A DNA stretch of 64,000 nt from Roseivirga thermotolerans (GTDB lineage: Bacteria > Bacteroidota > Bacteroidia > Cytophagales > Cyclobacteriaceae): assembly GCF_014653175.1 (NCBI RefSeq), contig NZ_BNAG01000002.1, forward strand, positions 62,001 through 126,000. The letters run 5' to 3'. The notes beneath the pieces are model-generated. The model was not told where the DNA came from and searched no databases. It worked only from the letters and a program-made list of their open reading frames with translations. Numbering within the stretch: position 1 is the first letter of the stretch; each line of letters starts with the position of its first letter. Shown one piece after another: positions 52,463-61,044 of the stretch. Made by a program: the position numbers and the translations under genes.

Positions 52463-53932
52463 ATGGTGGCACTTCCTCATTTAATCAATATCGATCGGGA
52501 CACTGAGTTACCAGTCTACCTCCAGATTAGTAATGGACTTATTCAACAGATTAAGGCTGGTGTATTGCGCCCCGGTAGCAGGTTGCCGGGAACCAGGGCT
52601 ATGGCCCAGAGTTTTGCAGTACACCGCAAAACTGTGGTAGCTGCCTATGAAGAGCTATTCAGCCAGGGGTGGATTGATGTACGGCCATCACAGGGTACTT
52701 TTGTGAGCGAAAGTTTACCGAACGTACTGCCCCATAAACTAAGTGAAGTTTCGGAAGGAAGAAGTATAAAACACTCCGGTTTTACTTTCTATACCAAAGC
52801 TCATTTGAAAAGGGTTTTGCCTGATATACCTCAGGGGCTGACTCTGGATGAAGGTATTCCGGATGTGCGAATTGCCCCGGTCAATGATATCATTAAACAT
52901 TATAGAAGCTTTGTTGCCCGGTCGTATAATAGCCGTCATTTAAGCTACGGCTCGGTGTATGGCGATGCTTTATTGCGCGAAACACTGGCCGGTTTTCTTC
53001 AGGAAACCAGAGGGATGGCCGTGGATAAGGACAACATAATGATTGTGAGAGGTAGCCAAATGGGGACTTATCTGGCCTCACAGCTACTTTTTAAAAACAA
53101 AGAACTGGCCGTGGTAGGCGAGACCAACTACATTGCAGCCAACCTTACCATGCTGGAAGCTGGGGCGAAGGTCAAAACAGTTTCTGTAGATCTTAAGGGA
53201 ATTCGTACCTCTGAGCTTCGAAAACTCTGTGGGCAGGAAAAAGTAACTGCCGTGTACGTAACCTCACATCACCATCACCCCACTACTGTAACCCTTAGTG
53301 TGGAAAGGAGAATAGAGCTCCTCCAATTGGCTGAAGAATATGGTTTTGCCATTTTGGAAGATGACTACGATTATGATTTTCACTATCGAAATGCACCTTT
53401 GCTTCCTCTGGCCAGTGCCGATCGTTCGGGGCAGGTAATTTACATGGGTGCCATTTGCAAAATTGTGGCACCGGCTTACCGTGTTGGTTACTTGGTGGCT
53501 CCCAAAGATTTTATCGATGAAGTAGCACACCTCAGAAGAATTATTGATAGGCAAGGTGATGCTATTTTAGAAAGATCCATAGCGCTTATGATTCGTCAGG
53601 GCGACTACCAAAGGCATACCAAAAAGGCTCTGAAAATCTACAGGGATCGCAGAGATCACTTTTGCCAATTGCTGAAAACTGAGTTGAGTGAATTTGTGCG
53701 CTTCAAAGTTCCGGAGGGAGGACTTGCCGTGTGGGTTGAACTTCGGGAGGATATGAGCTGGATAGACATTGCGGAAGCCTGCAGGCAGAAAGGGTTAAAC
53801 ATTCCTGATTATCAAACTTATAACTTCAATCATACGGCTAATAATGGAATACGAATGGGTTTTGCTTCCATCAATTTCCAAGAGCAAACTCAAATAGTTT
53901 CAGTGTTGAAGGAGGTGATGAATCACCTCTAA
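52448..53932 (+). CDS. MocR-family regulator (GntR HTH fused to aminotransferase)
   Basis: 494 aa. N-terminal GntR winged helix (residues 14-80: ELPVYLQISNGLIQQIKAGVLRPGSRLPGTRAMAQSFAVHRKTVVAAYEELFSQGWI), then a class I aminotransferase-like domain (110-490) with the PLP Lys in YMGAICKIVAPAYRVGYLV near 340 and EDDYDYDFHY near 303. These regulators sense PLP or a related amine (PdxR, GabR) and control a divergent neighbour; here that neighbour is a PNPOx-like gene, which suggests B6 control. Start at 52448; an internal ATG at 52463 is also possible. Confidence 0.92.
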   Translation: MSSPVMVALPHLINIDRDTELPVYLQISNGLIQQIKAGVLRPGSRLPGTRAMAQSFAVHRKTVVAAYEELFSQGWIDVRPSQGTFVSESLPNVLPHKLSEVSEGRSIKHSGFTFYTKAHLKRVLPDIPQGLTLDEGIPDVRIAPVNDIIKHYRSFVARSYNSRHLSYGSVYGDALLRETLAGFLQETRGMAVDKDNIMIVRGSQMGTYLASQLLFKNKELAVVGETNYIAANLTMLEAGAKVKTVSVDLKGIRTSELRKLCGQEKVTAVYVTSHHHHPTTVTLSVERRIELLQLAEEYGFAILEDDYDYDFHYRNAPLLPLASADRSGQVIYMGAICKIVAPAYRVGYLVAPKDFIDEVAHLRRIIDRQGDAILERSIALMIRQGDYQRHTKKALKIYRDRRDHFCQLLKTELSEFVRFKVPEGGLAVWVELREDMSWIDIAEACRQKGLNIPDYQTYNFNHTANNGIRMGFASINFQEQTQIVSVLKEVMNHL

Positions 53933-54150
53933 TCCCTCTTTGTAAGGAGGAGAATTCGGTATGATCCGGTTTTTTTATCCCGATCGAAGTCGAGGGGTTG
54001 GCCAAAGATTCTAGTTGTGCAGATCCTTCGACAAGCTCAGGATGGAGAAAATAATGCAGTTTCGGATAGCATGGATGTCTTCTAACTCTCGATAGTAATC
54101 GGGAGAGGTGTCTGCTGGGCGGAGGTGAATTAACTAATATTCTATTTTAA
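53933..54150. repeat. mixed dispersed repeats
   Basis: Includes GATCCTTCGACAAGCTCAGG at about 54021 and TCGATAGTAATCGGGAGAGG with GGGCGGAGGTG at 54085-54130, the second copy of the repeat at 11660. No gene. Confidence 0.5.
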
Positions 54151-54351
54151 CCTGAGTTCGATGTAAGAAAAGAACGTCATGCCGGAAAAACAGGCCTTAA
54201 ACTCTCAAAAAGGCCTGTTTTATCCGGTATCTCAACAGAGCCTAAATGAGATTGCGGATATTTTCCTTTGCGTATGTAAAGTTTTCAGAGGAAAATTCCG
54301 CAATGACGTCCTAAGGGGGATATTTTACTACTTCCTTACATCGGACTCAGG
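54151..54351. mobile_element. MITE-like element, copy 3 (201 bp)
   Basis: Terminal inverted repeats CCTGAGTTCGATGTAAG / CTTACATCGGACTCAGG with one mismatch. Hairpin A at 54182-54227 (CCGGAAAAACAGGCCTT with AAGGCCTGTTTTATCCGG) and hairpin B at 54251-54304 (ATTGCGGATATTTTCCT with AGGAAAATTCCGCAAT) are enclosed by ACGTCAT and ATGACGT. Flanks CTATTTTAA and TTATTTTAG match at 7 of 9 positions. No transposase. Confidence 0.87.
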
Positions 54352-54773
54352 TTATTTTAGGGGTACTTACTTAAGTAGCAAGAAGTATATTTCTGAACCT
54401 AGCCTCCATTTGTGTCTTCACAAATGGCTGTTAAAAGACGCTGTGAGGACACAGCTTGTGGCTAAATTAAGATTGTTTCAATTCTAAAAGAGATAATGGA
54501 GAACCGTCCCTTAGGATGACAACAGAGAAGTCCTCCTGCCTTCGGCCACCTCCTTTTTTAAAGGAGGAATGTTTCTGCTAGTATTGAGAGCAATACTATC
54601 AATCCCTGTTTTCTGATTTCCGTTCACTGATCAACTCATCCACCGATCAACCAGCCACCAAACCCGAGGATTAAAATATTTTTTCTAGATTCTGTCCCGA
54701 AAGGTCAAAACGATCGTCAAACCCATGAATCGCGATTTTTCAAAACGAATTTCAAACTCATAATTTTTAAACA
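54352..54773. other. intergenic region of about 420 bases without a gene
   Basis: Contains CATTTGTGTCTTCACAAATG (54408), a small palindrome, a GTGATCAA/GATCAACC-type repeat at 54600-54660 related in inverted form to 48506-48540, and the leader of the YCII gene. No coding frame is supported. Confidence 0.4.
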
Positions 54774-55118
54774 ATGCAAAAGTATTTATACCTGTTTAGA
54801 GGTGGCGATGCCCGAATGGCTGAAATGTCCCCTGCAGAAGTTGAAGCTCATATGGATGAATGGAGAGCCTGGATGCAGGGCCTTGCCGAAAAAGGACAGC
54901 TCATTGACGGCTTGCCGCTAAAGGCCGAAGGTAAGCAAGTTTCTAAAGGCGGAGCTGTAGTTACTGATGGCCCTTTTGCCGAAGGTGCCGAAATTGTAGG
55001 AGGCTACCTAATGGTCAATGCCTCATCGTTAGAAGAAGCCACCGAAATATCTAAAGGCTGCCCAATTCTGGATGCTGAAGACGGGCATATTGAAATCAGA
55101 GAGATTCAGGATATGTAA
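54774..55118 (+). CDS. YCII-related (DGPF) domain protein
   Basis: 114 aa. YLYLFRGGDARMAEMSPAEVEAHMDEWRAWMQGL and the diagnostic VVTDGPFAEGAEIVGGYLMVNASSLEEATEIS. DGPF proteins of this kind are the usual neighbours of ECF42-type sigma factors, which follows here 146 bases on. The biochemical function is not established; the fold is a dimeric ferredoxin-like barrel. Confidence 0.92.
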   Translation: MQKYLYLFRGGDARMAEMSPAEVEAHMDEWRAWMQGLAEKGQLIDGLPLKAEGKQVSKGGAVVTDGPFAEGAEIVGGYLMVNASSLEEATEISKGCPILDAEDGHIEIREIQDM

Positions 55119-55145
55119 TTCATTAACTTAGGGAGGTGTTAACAT

Positions 55146-55240
55146 ACGCGTCATTCCGAACTTGTTTCGGAATCTTTTGTATTAAAGACCCTGAAACAAG
55201 CCTGCCTGTAGGCAGACAGGTTCAGGGTGACGGTTGGTTT
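55146..55240. repeat. GTCATTCCGAACTTG-type inverted repeat
   Basis: GTCATTCCGAACTTGTTTCG at one end and CAGGTTCAGGGTGACG at the other pair with each other, with an inner CCTGCCTGTAGGCAGACAGG hairpin. Related to the terminator stem at 24734. Lies between the DGPF and sigma genes, so it may attenuate read-through. Confidence 0.6.
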
Positions 55241-55264
55241 TTAAGCTAACACCTCCTTTTTCTT

Positions 55265-56512
55265 ATGCCTTCTGCTGTCAATCAAACGCTGGATCATCTT
55301 TTTCGTCACGAATATGGAAAGCTGGTTTCCTTATTTGCCAACAAGTATTCTCCGCACCTTATCGATACCATTGAAGATGCAGTTCAAGAGGCTCTCTACA
55401 AAGCGGCCAGGCAATGGTCGTTTCAGCCCATGCCCAACAACCCCTCTGCCTGGTTATACCGAGTGGTCAATAATCAGATTATTGATTATTTAAGAAAGGA
55501 AGCCAAATCGGTTTCTTACGAACAGGCAGTTACGGCCGATGCCATTGGCGAAGAAGAAAGCAGGCTACCCGAAGAAAAGGTGATTGTAGATGATCAGCTT
55601 CGAATGATTTTTGCCTGCTGTCACCCGGCCATGAAACCAACCGAGCAACTTATGCTCAGCCTAAAGTTGCTTTGCGGACTTTCTGTAAAAGAAATTGCCC
55701 GAGCATTGTTAAAACAGGAAGAAGCTACGAAACGAGCCATTACACGGGCAAAAGTCAAATTCAGAGAAGAGGTTGGGGCCTTGAAAGTACCTGAGGGTGG
55801 CGATCTGGAAAACCGGTTGGAAGCGGTGCTTCAGGTGATTTACCTGCTTTTCAATGAAGGCTATAAGGCTACCGAAGGGAACCAGCTGATGAAGCAAGAT
55901 TTGTGTGAAGAAGCCATACGTCTGGCCTTTTTGTTGACCAATGAGCGAAGTTGCAATAAAGGCGAGCTGAAGGCGCTTATAGCCATGATGTTGTTTAAGG
56001 CGGCTCGTTTTCCGGCACGAACTGATGAGGCAGGTAATCTGCTGACCCTGGAAAATCAGGATCGATCCAAGTACGATGAAGAGCACATCAAGTGGGGATG
56101 GCATTTTTTACATGATTCTTCGAAGTTCGAAGGTTCATCGGTTTATCAGTTGGAGGCTGCCATATCATGCTATTACACCACAGCTGAGACCTACGAAAAA
56201 ACCAACTGGAAAGCCATTCTAAGTCTTTACGATACGCTGGTTAAACTGAAGCCGGTACCCGTAGTACAGATGAGCAGAATATTGGTGTTGAGTAAGGTGA
56301 AAGGGGCAACTGCGGCCCTTAAAGAAATGGAGGGCTTGGAAGAAGTAATTGAAGGGAATCAGTCCCTTCTTGCCCTAAAGGCCGATTTATATGCTGAAAT
56401 TGGTAATTGGTCAGCGGCCAGGGTTCATCTGCAAAAAGCGATCGGTCAGGCTTTGAATATTACGGAGAGAAGGTTTCTGGAAAAGAAGCTCCAGAGTTGG
56501 ATTGGGAAGTGA
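55265..56512 (+). CDS. ECF sigma factor with C-terminal extension (ECF42-like)
   Basis: 415 aa. Sigma region 2 (HEYGKLVSLFANKYSPHLIDTIEDAVQEALYKAARQW, residues 14-55), region 4 (LKLLCGLSVKEIARALLKQEEATKRAITRAKVKF, about 130-165), then a long helical DUF6596/TPR-like extension (170-415) including RLEAVLQVIYLLFNEGYKATEG. This extended form with an adjacent DGPF gene is the ECF42 pattern; no anti-sigma factor is seen, which fits that group, where the extension controls activity. Confidence 0.92.
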   Translation: MPSAVNQTLDHLFRHEYGKLVSLFANKYSPHLIDTIEDAVQEALYKAARQWSFQPMPNNPSAWLYRVVNNQIIDYLRKEAKSVSYEQAVTADAIGEEESRLPEEKVIVDDQLRMIFACCHPAMKPTEQLMLSLKLLCGLSVKEIARALLKQEEATKRAITRAKVKFREEVGALKVPEGGDLENRLEAVLQVIYLLFNEGYKATEGNQLMKQDLCEEAIRLAFLLTNERSCNKGELKALIAMMLFKAARFPARTDEAGNLLTLENQDRSKYDEEHIKWGWHFLHDSSKFEGSSVYQLEAAISCYYTTAETYEKTNWKAILSLYDTLVKLKPVPVVQMSRILVLSKVKGATAALKEMEGLEEVIEGNQSLLALKADLYAEIGNWSAARVHLQKAIGQALNITERRFLEKKLQSWIGK

Positions 56513-56596
56513 TCTTGGGTCGATTTTATATTGAGCACTCTGATATATTTGTTGCAAACGAGTATAAGTGGCTTTGACTGGATTGGATGTAGTCTC

Positions 56597-56690
56597 TTGT
56601 CATTTCCGTATAGGAGGGAATGCCCGTCTTTCACAACAGAATAACTGGGAGATCCGATTTCTACCTGCGCGGGAATGACAGCAGAAACAA
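56597..56690. repeat. REP-like palindrome pair
   Basis: TGTCATTTCCGTATAGGAGG at 56598 and ATTTCTACCTGCGCGGGAATG at about 56660, diverged inverted copies of the family at 9645. Between convergent genes. Confidence 0.5.
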
Positions 56691-56693
56691 AGT

Positions 56694-58100
56694 CTACTTC
56701 TTCCTCACACTCTCCAGCATGGAATCCATATCAGATTTTGTGTAGACTTTACCTTGAAGCACCATGCTGCTGATGCTTTGAGTATTGCTAATGTCTTCCA
56801 GCGGATTATCATTCAGAATGAGTAAATCTCCTGATTTGCCTGCCTTCAGGCTTCCGTAGAAATCATTCACTTCCAGAAACTTGGCTCCGTTAATAGTTGC
56901 GGCCTTAAGGGCCTCAATTTCCGGCAGACCGGCATCGACCAAAGCCTTCAATTCCCCATGCAACGATTGGCCGGGGTACACATAGCTATTGGAGGCACCG
57001 CAGTCTGAGCCGGCCAGCAGCTGAACTCCTGCCTTGTGTAGCTTAGGCACAAGGTTTATGAAGGTATTGTTCAGATCAATACGCATTTGAGTGAACGCTT
57101 CATTGGCACTCAGCGCGCTACGAATTCGCCCCTGATAGGTGGCAATAATACCGTTTCCTATGTAGTTCAGATACTCATCATTAGAGTGGTCTACCTCTTT
57201 GAGGTAAGTCAATGTGTTGCCAATAAAAAGGGTGGGGGTAACATAGGTGTTGTGGTTGCGCAACAGATTGAATGTTGTTTGTTCCTGAGCTTCACCGGTA
57301 GAGGCCATCAGCCGATTCATAGAGCCCCAAAAGCTGGCTTTTCCGGCAATCACATCATTTGTTACTTCCTGTTCTTCTGCCGATGTGCCCTTTAGCACAT
57401 AATATAGATGTTCGATTGAGCCGAGTCCTGCTTCCACCGCTTCATTAAGCATTACCGTAAATGGCATATGACCGGAGGTTTTAATGCCGCGTTTTTGTGC
57501 TTCTTCTAATATCCACAGGTAAGCATCGCGTGAAATGCGGCTGTCATAGAGCTTGATAAAATCAACGCCCATGCTGGCGAGTGAATCTACTGCCTTTGCA
57601 GCCTCAGCTTGTGTGGTAACGGAAATAGAGCCCGCCCAAGTTGCTCCCGGCCCGTCCAGCTTCGGACCCGAAGTAAAGATTTTAGGGCCTATCATGGTTC
57701 CCTCTTTAATAGCCTTCTGCCAGTCAAATATCTGGTGCGTCATATCGCCTCCGGCTTCGCGCACCCCGGTTATGCCATTGGCTGTAAATAGTGGAATCAA
57801 ATTCTTGTTTTCCTCAATGAGTTCTTCGCCACCCCTAAAATGAATGTGCATATCCCAAAGCCCCGGGATTACAAATTTCCCATCGGCCTCTATCGTCTGC
57901 GTAGCATTGTACTTTCTTGAGTAATCGTCAGAGATGAAGGCAATGGAGCCTTCTTTTATGCCAATCATACGATCGCTAAGTATTTCACCACTTTCCACAT
58001 CTATTACTTCCGCATGAGTAATAAGAATGTCTACCGCTTCTTTGGGTTGACATGAATATATAGCAAGAGCAAAGAGTAAGAGAAGAACGCTGGATTTCAT
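56694..58100 (-). CDS. exported amidohydrolase (imidazolonepropionase/prolidase-like)
   Basis: 468 aa. Leader MKSSVLLLLFALAIYSCQPK with lipobox Cys17. The metal-binding set of amidohydrolases is complete: DMHIHFRG near residue 83, Lys in VDFIKLYDS near 180, His in TSGHMPF near 213, His in GSIEHLYYVL near 233 and Asp in LLAGSDCGASN near 368. Related exported enzymes cleave X-Pro or N-acyl amino acid bonds or imidazolone-like rings; the substrate is not known. Alone on its strand. Confidence 0.9.
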   Translation of the reverse strand: MKSSVLLLLFALAIYSCQPKEAVDILITHAEVIDVESGEILSDRMIGIKEGSIAFISDDYSRKYNATQTIEADGKFVIPGLWDMHIHFRGGEELIEENKNLIPLFTANGITGVREAGGDMTHQIFDWQKAIKEGTMIGPKIFTSGPKLDGPGATWAGSISVTTQAEAAKAVDSLASMGVDFIKLYDSRISRDAYLWILEEAQKRGIKTSGHMPFTVMLNEAVEAGLGSIEHLYYVLKGTSAEEQEVTNDVIAGKASFWGSMNRLMASTGEAQEQTTFNLLRNHNTYVTPTLFIGNTLTYLKEVDHSNDEYLNYIGNGIIATYQGRIRSALSANEAFTQMRIDLNNTFINLVPKLHKAGVQLLAGSDCGASNSYVYPGQSLHGELKALVDAGLPEIEALKAATINGAKFLEVNDFYGSLKAGKSGDLLILNDNPLEDISNTQSISSMVLQGKVYTKSDMDSMLESVRKK

Positions 58101-58164
58101 AAGGCTTGTTTTCTTAAAAGTAATTGAATTCCCTTTTCTATTCAGATTGATTTTTTTGAATGGA

Positions 58165-58205
58165 AGGAACTATCATTCCCACGTAGGTGGGAGTCCACAT
58201 TGGTT
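58165..58205. repeat. REP-like palindrome (TCATTCCCACGTAGGTGGGAGTC)
   Basis: Member of the 9645 family, upstream of the amidohydrolase. CCTGCGGATTGCAGGCGTG at about 58233 is another small hairpin. Confidence 0.5.
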
Positions 58206-58325
58206 GGTAATATTTCTGAAATCCCGTGCAGGCCTGCGGATTGCAGGCGTGCTGCTATGGCGTTAGAAGGAGAATTTGCGGTAATCCTTACAAAGATTTA
58301 GTTCTGAATAACTAGTTTCAAATCC

Positions 58326-58748
58326 ATGTTCAAGGTCATTCTTCGTTTTGGGTTGATAATAGCCGCTTTGTTGATTCTCTTTCAGCTAAGCAGGATGTCG
58401 CTATTGATTCCGGATATGTCCTCAGATCTTATTCTGGGTTTAGTGGGTGCCGCGTTTATAGGTTTGGGTATTTATTTAGGGCTTAAGTTCAGAAAGGTGG
58501 AAATCGTGGAGGTTGGGACGGTGATTGAAATTGATGAGCAGCAGATCGAAGCCCTCGGGCTCACTGAAAGGGAAATGGAAGTGCTCCGGCTTATTGCCAG
58601 CGGGCTTTCTAATGTAGAAATTGGAGAGAAGCTCTTTGTTTCGGAAAACACCGTCAAAACTCATGTATCTAATCTGTTTGTCAAGCTCGATGTGAAGCGC
58701 AGAACTCAGGCAGTTACCAGAGCTAAAGAGTTGAGGATAATAGAGTAG
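58326..58748 (+). CDS. membrane-anchored LuxR-type HTH regulator
   Basis: 140 aa. Two TM helices (residues 5-22 and 33-53), a short linker and a LuxR/GerE helix-turn-helix ([59 protein letters not shown], 77-136). No receiver domain, so it is not a classical response regulator; the membrane helices may sense the signal directly. Upstream of DUF4199. Confidence 0.9.
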   Translation: MFKVILRFGLIIAALLILFQLSRMSLLIPDMSSDLILGLVGAAFIGLGIYLGLKFRKVEIVEVGTVIEIDEQQIEALGLTEREMEVLRLIASGLSNVEIGEKLFVSENTVKTHVSNLFVKLDVKRRTQAVTRAKELRIIE

Positions 58749-58926
58749 TACACTTTCTACTTTCTCTTTTTTGGGGGCTATGGCTAATCTCACTGGATGG
58801 CTTAAGGAATAGACACAGAGGGTGGCCACGAAACAGAAATCAATCAAAGATTCACTAATTTCATACAAAAGTATGAGTCCCATTGCTCGCAAAACCGACT
58901 GTTTTGGCTGAAAAAAAAGTGAACAA

Positions 58927-59445
58927 ATGAAAAATCTCATTATCAAATTCGGATTGATTGGTGGCCTTTTAATGGTCGGTTTTGGCTTTGTATCTGTTGC
59001 GCTTGTGGGCACTGCAGAAGGAGGGTACGCATTGGGAGAAATTATTGGCTACGCCTCCATTCTGGTGGCTATGTTGCTAATTATTGTGGCTCAGTTGAAT
59101 TACAGAAAGGAGCAGGGAGGGCTGCTTTCATTCAGTGAAGCTTTTAAAATTGGTTTGGGAATCTCCTCTATTGGTGGTTTGGCCTTTGGCTTGTATAATG
59201 CCGTGTATGTGTTGTGGATTGATCCAGACTTTATGAGAAATTATTTTGCTTACACGGAGAATATTCAAATTACAGACCCTTCGTTCGAAGCGAAATATCA
59301 GGTCCATCTGGATAGTTATGGCTTTTTTGCTTCTACTTTTGGGCAATCACTGCTTATGTTTCTTACCGTATTTCTAATTGGTTTTGTAATTAGTATTATT
59401 GGAGGATTGCTTTTGCAGCGAAAACAAACCTTAAAAACCACATAG
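58927..59445 (+). CDS. DUF4199 membrane protein
   Basis: 172 aa. Four hydrophobic helices: residues 5-27, 35-55, 73-98 and 132-160. The cytoplasmic segment NYRKEQGGLLSFSEAFKIGLGIS between helices 2 and 3 is the DUF4199 signature. The family is Bacteroidota-specific and of unknown role. Followed after 3 bases by the DUF1684 gene. Confidence 0.9.
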   Translation: MKNLIIKFGLIGGLLMVGFGFVSVALVGTAEGGYALGEIIGYASILVAMLLIIVAQLNYRKEQGGLLSFSEAFKIGLGISSIGGLAFGLYNAVYVLWIDPDFMRNYFAYTENIQITDPSFEAKYQVHLDSYGFFASTFGQSLLMFLTVFLIGFVISIIGGLLLQRKQTLKTT

Positions 59446-59448
59446 CCC

Positions 59449-60051
59449 TTGGGTCGATTTATTCTTACACTATCATTTTTTGCCGTTCTGACCTTGACTA
59501 AAGCTCAGAACGGTAGTTATTTACAGGAGGTAAAGGCCTGGCAGGAAGAACTAAATAAAGAATACCTTGACCCCAACAAGTCTCCCTTAACCGAGCAACA
59601 GAGACGAAGTTTTCAAGGGCATCGGTTTTATCCCATACAAGAGAAATATAGAGTTATAGCTCGCTTCGAGCCAACGCCCGACTCGAAGCCCTTTCCATTA
59701 GGCACCAGCAAGGGTACTACCAAAGTATATAAGAGAATAGGTGTCCTTCATTTTCAACTTGATGGTGAGGACTATACACTGGAGGCGTATGTAGAACAGA
59801 GAAGGTTCAGTTTACCCGGTCAGCCAATTTATGTATTCCTTCCTTTGGTGGATGAAACTACAGGTAATGAAACCTATGGAGCAGGACGATATATGCATTA
59901 TGAGGGAATCCCGGAAGGAACGGAGTGGGTGATAGACTTCAACAAACTCTACAATCCGTATTGTGCCTATAGCGACAACTATGAGTGCCCCAAAGTGCCC
60001 GAAGCGAATTATCTGCCCATTAAGATTGAGGCCGGAATAAAGGGGTATTAG
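59449..60051 (+). CDS. exported DUF1684 protein
   Basis: 200 aa with signal peptide (M)GRFILTLSFFAVLTLTKAQ. The mature part has the DUF1684 pattern: EVKAWQEELNKEYLDPNKSPLTEQQRRSFQGHRFYPI, then GTTKVYKRIGVLHFQLDGEDYTLEAYVE, ETYGAGRYMHYEGIPEG and the C-terminal VIDFNKLYNPYCAYSDNYECPKVPEANYLPIKIEAG. Function unknown. The start is TTG; operon with DUF4199. Confidence 0.88.
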   Translation: MGRFILTLSFFAVLTLTKAQNGSYLQEVKAWQEELNKEYLDPNKSPLTEQQRRSFQGHRFYPIQEKYRVIARFEPTPDSKPFPLGTSKGTTKVYKRIGVLHFQLDGEDYTLEAYVEQRRFSLPGQPIYVFLPLVDETTGNETYGAGRYMHYEGIPEGTEWVIDFNKLYNPYCAYSDNYECPKVPEANYLPIKIEAGIKGY

Positions 60052-60103
60052 AAGTATCGGGGAAATCGTATGGCCACCGAGGTCTATTGAGATGTGTTAT
60101 TAT

Positions 60104-60125
60104 ATTTTCAGAAATTATTGAAAAT
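60104..60125. promoter_or_regulatory. GbsR operator candidate, site A
   Basis: Arms ATTTTCA and TGAAAAT separated by 8 bases (GAAATTAT), 27 bases upstream of the gbsR-like ATG. A nearly identical palindrome lies at 61014-61035. TATCTTAG further down is a 7/8 -7 element, so a bound repressor would block the promoter. Confidence 0.6.
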
Positions 60126-60151
60126 AAAAAAAATATCATTATCTTAGCACC

Positions 60152-60652
60152 ATGCAATACGATAAAGCGAAAGATCAGTTTATTCAAGCTTGGGGTACAT
60201 TAGGGTCCGCTTGGGGAATTAATAAGGCTATGGGGCAGATTCACGCACTTCTGCTGATTACTGAAGAAGCTTTGACCACTGAGGACATAATGGAAGAGCT
60301 TAAGATTTCCAGGGGCAATGCCAATATGAATCTAAGGTCTTTGATGGACTGGGGCATTGTACAGAAAGTCTTGAAACCGGGGGAGAGGAAAGAGTATTTT
60401 ACTACCGGGAAGGATATTTTGGAACTGGCCAGACAGGTATCGAGAGAAAGGAGAAGGAGAGAGATTGAGCCGGTAATGAGAGTTTTAAATGAAGTGCAAG
60501 AAGTGGAGGGCAATACACCTCAGGTGGAGCATTTCAAAAAAGTAACAGGAGACTTATCAGGCTTTACCAAACAAGTGGATGGTGCCCTAGATAAGTTTAT
60601 TCGCTCTGATAAAAACTGGTTTTTTCAGGTTTTAATGAAGTTGATGAGATGA
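60152..60652 (+). CDS. GbsR/MarR-family transcription regulator
   Basis: 166 aa. Winged HTH in residues 25-80 (INKAMGQIHALLLITEEALTTEDIMEELKISRGNANMNLRSLMDWGIVQKV), then a charged wing (PGERKEYFTTGKD) and a C-terminal dimerisation helix region. GbsR relatives are mostly repressors that sense a small ligand. Two matching palindromes, before this gene and before the 135-aa gene, suggest it regulates itself and the downstream membrane genes. Overlaps the next gene by 4 bases (ATGA). Confidence 0.92.
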   Translation: MQYDKAKDQFIQAWGTLGSAWGINKAMGQIHALLLITEEALTTEDIMEELKISRGNANMNLRSLMDWGIVQKVLKPGERKEYFTTGKDILELARQVSRERRRREIEPVMRVLNEVQEVEGNTPQVEHFKKVTGDLSGFTKQVDGALDKFIRSDKNWFFQVLMKLMR

Positions 60653-61008
60653 TAGAGAGGGTGCTAATTTTTTCTATGAATCTCTTCTTATGCTTAATTG
60701 CGTATCTGATCTATCTTGGGTCAGAGGGTGAAATGTTCTTTGGTCTAATTGGTTTAATGGGTTTTGCTTTGTTGCAGCCAATGGCCACATTCGGATTGAG
60801 GCGCACGACTAAGTCGGCAGGCCGAAAGTTTGTGATCTGTAATAAAGTATACTGGTTAATGTCAGCCATTTGTGTGTTAGCAATCACCATAGTGCTCTTG
60901 TTTGAGATTAAGATTATCGCGCATTTGTTCGTTCTCTTTCCTATCAGTATAGCTGTTTATCAACAGGTCAATTTGACTCTTCAGGCTTATTGGAGTAAAA
61001 AAATTTAA
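60649..61008 (+). CDS. small membrane protein in the GbsR operon
   Basis: 119 aa with four hydrophobic helices (residues 4-22, 29-46, 68-86, 88-108). Its start overlaps the gbsR-like stop. It looks like a distant paralogue of the 135-aa protein encoded at 61045: both have a central basic loop (FGLRRTTKSAGRKF versus TSQRTRSARITKGF) and a C-terminal YQQ/YQY segment. Function unknown. Confidence 0.8.
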   Translation: MIERVLIFSMNLFLCLIAYLIYLGSEGEMFFGLIGLMGFALLQPMATFGLRRTTKSAGRKFVICNKVYWLMSAICVLAITIVLLFEIKIIAHLFVLFPISIAVYQQVNLTLQAYWSKKI

Positions 61009-61013
61009 TAATG

Positions 61014-61035
61014 ATTTTCAAAAAATATTGAAAAT
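61014..61035. promoter_or_regulatory. GbsR operator candidate, site B
   Basis: Arms ATTTTCA and TGAAAAT separated by 8 bases (AAAAAATAT-like spacer), identical arm sequence and spacing to site A at 60104. It ends 10 bases before the ATG at 61045. Downstream bases AATAATAAAAATAT also resemble the site A flank. Confidence 0.6.
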
Positions 61036-61044
61036 AATAAAAAT

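Noticed and set aside
54151-54351. MITE as a riboswitch or known ncRNA
   Set aside because: It matches no riboswitch core I know, is not placed consistently before genes, and has inverted ends and a target duplication. A transposable origin explains more.
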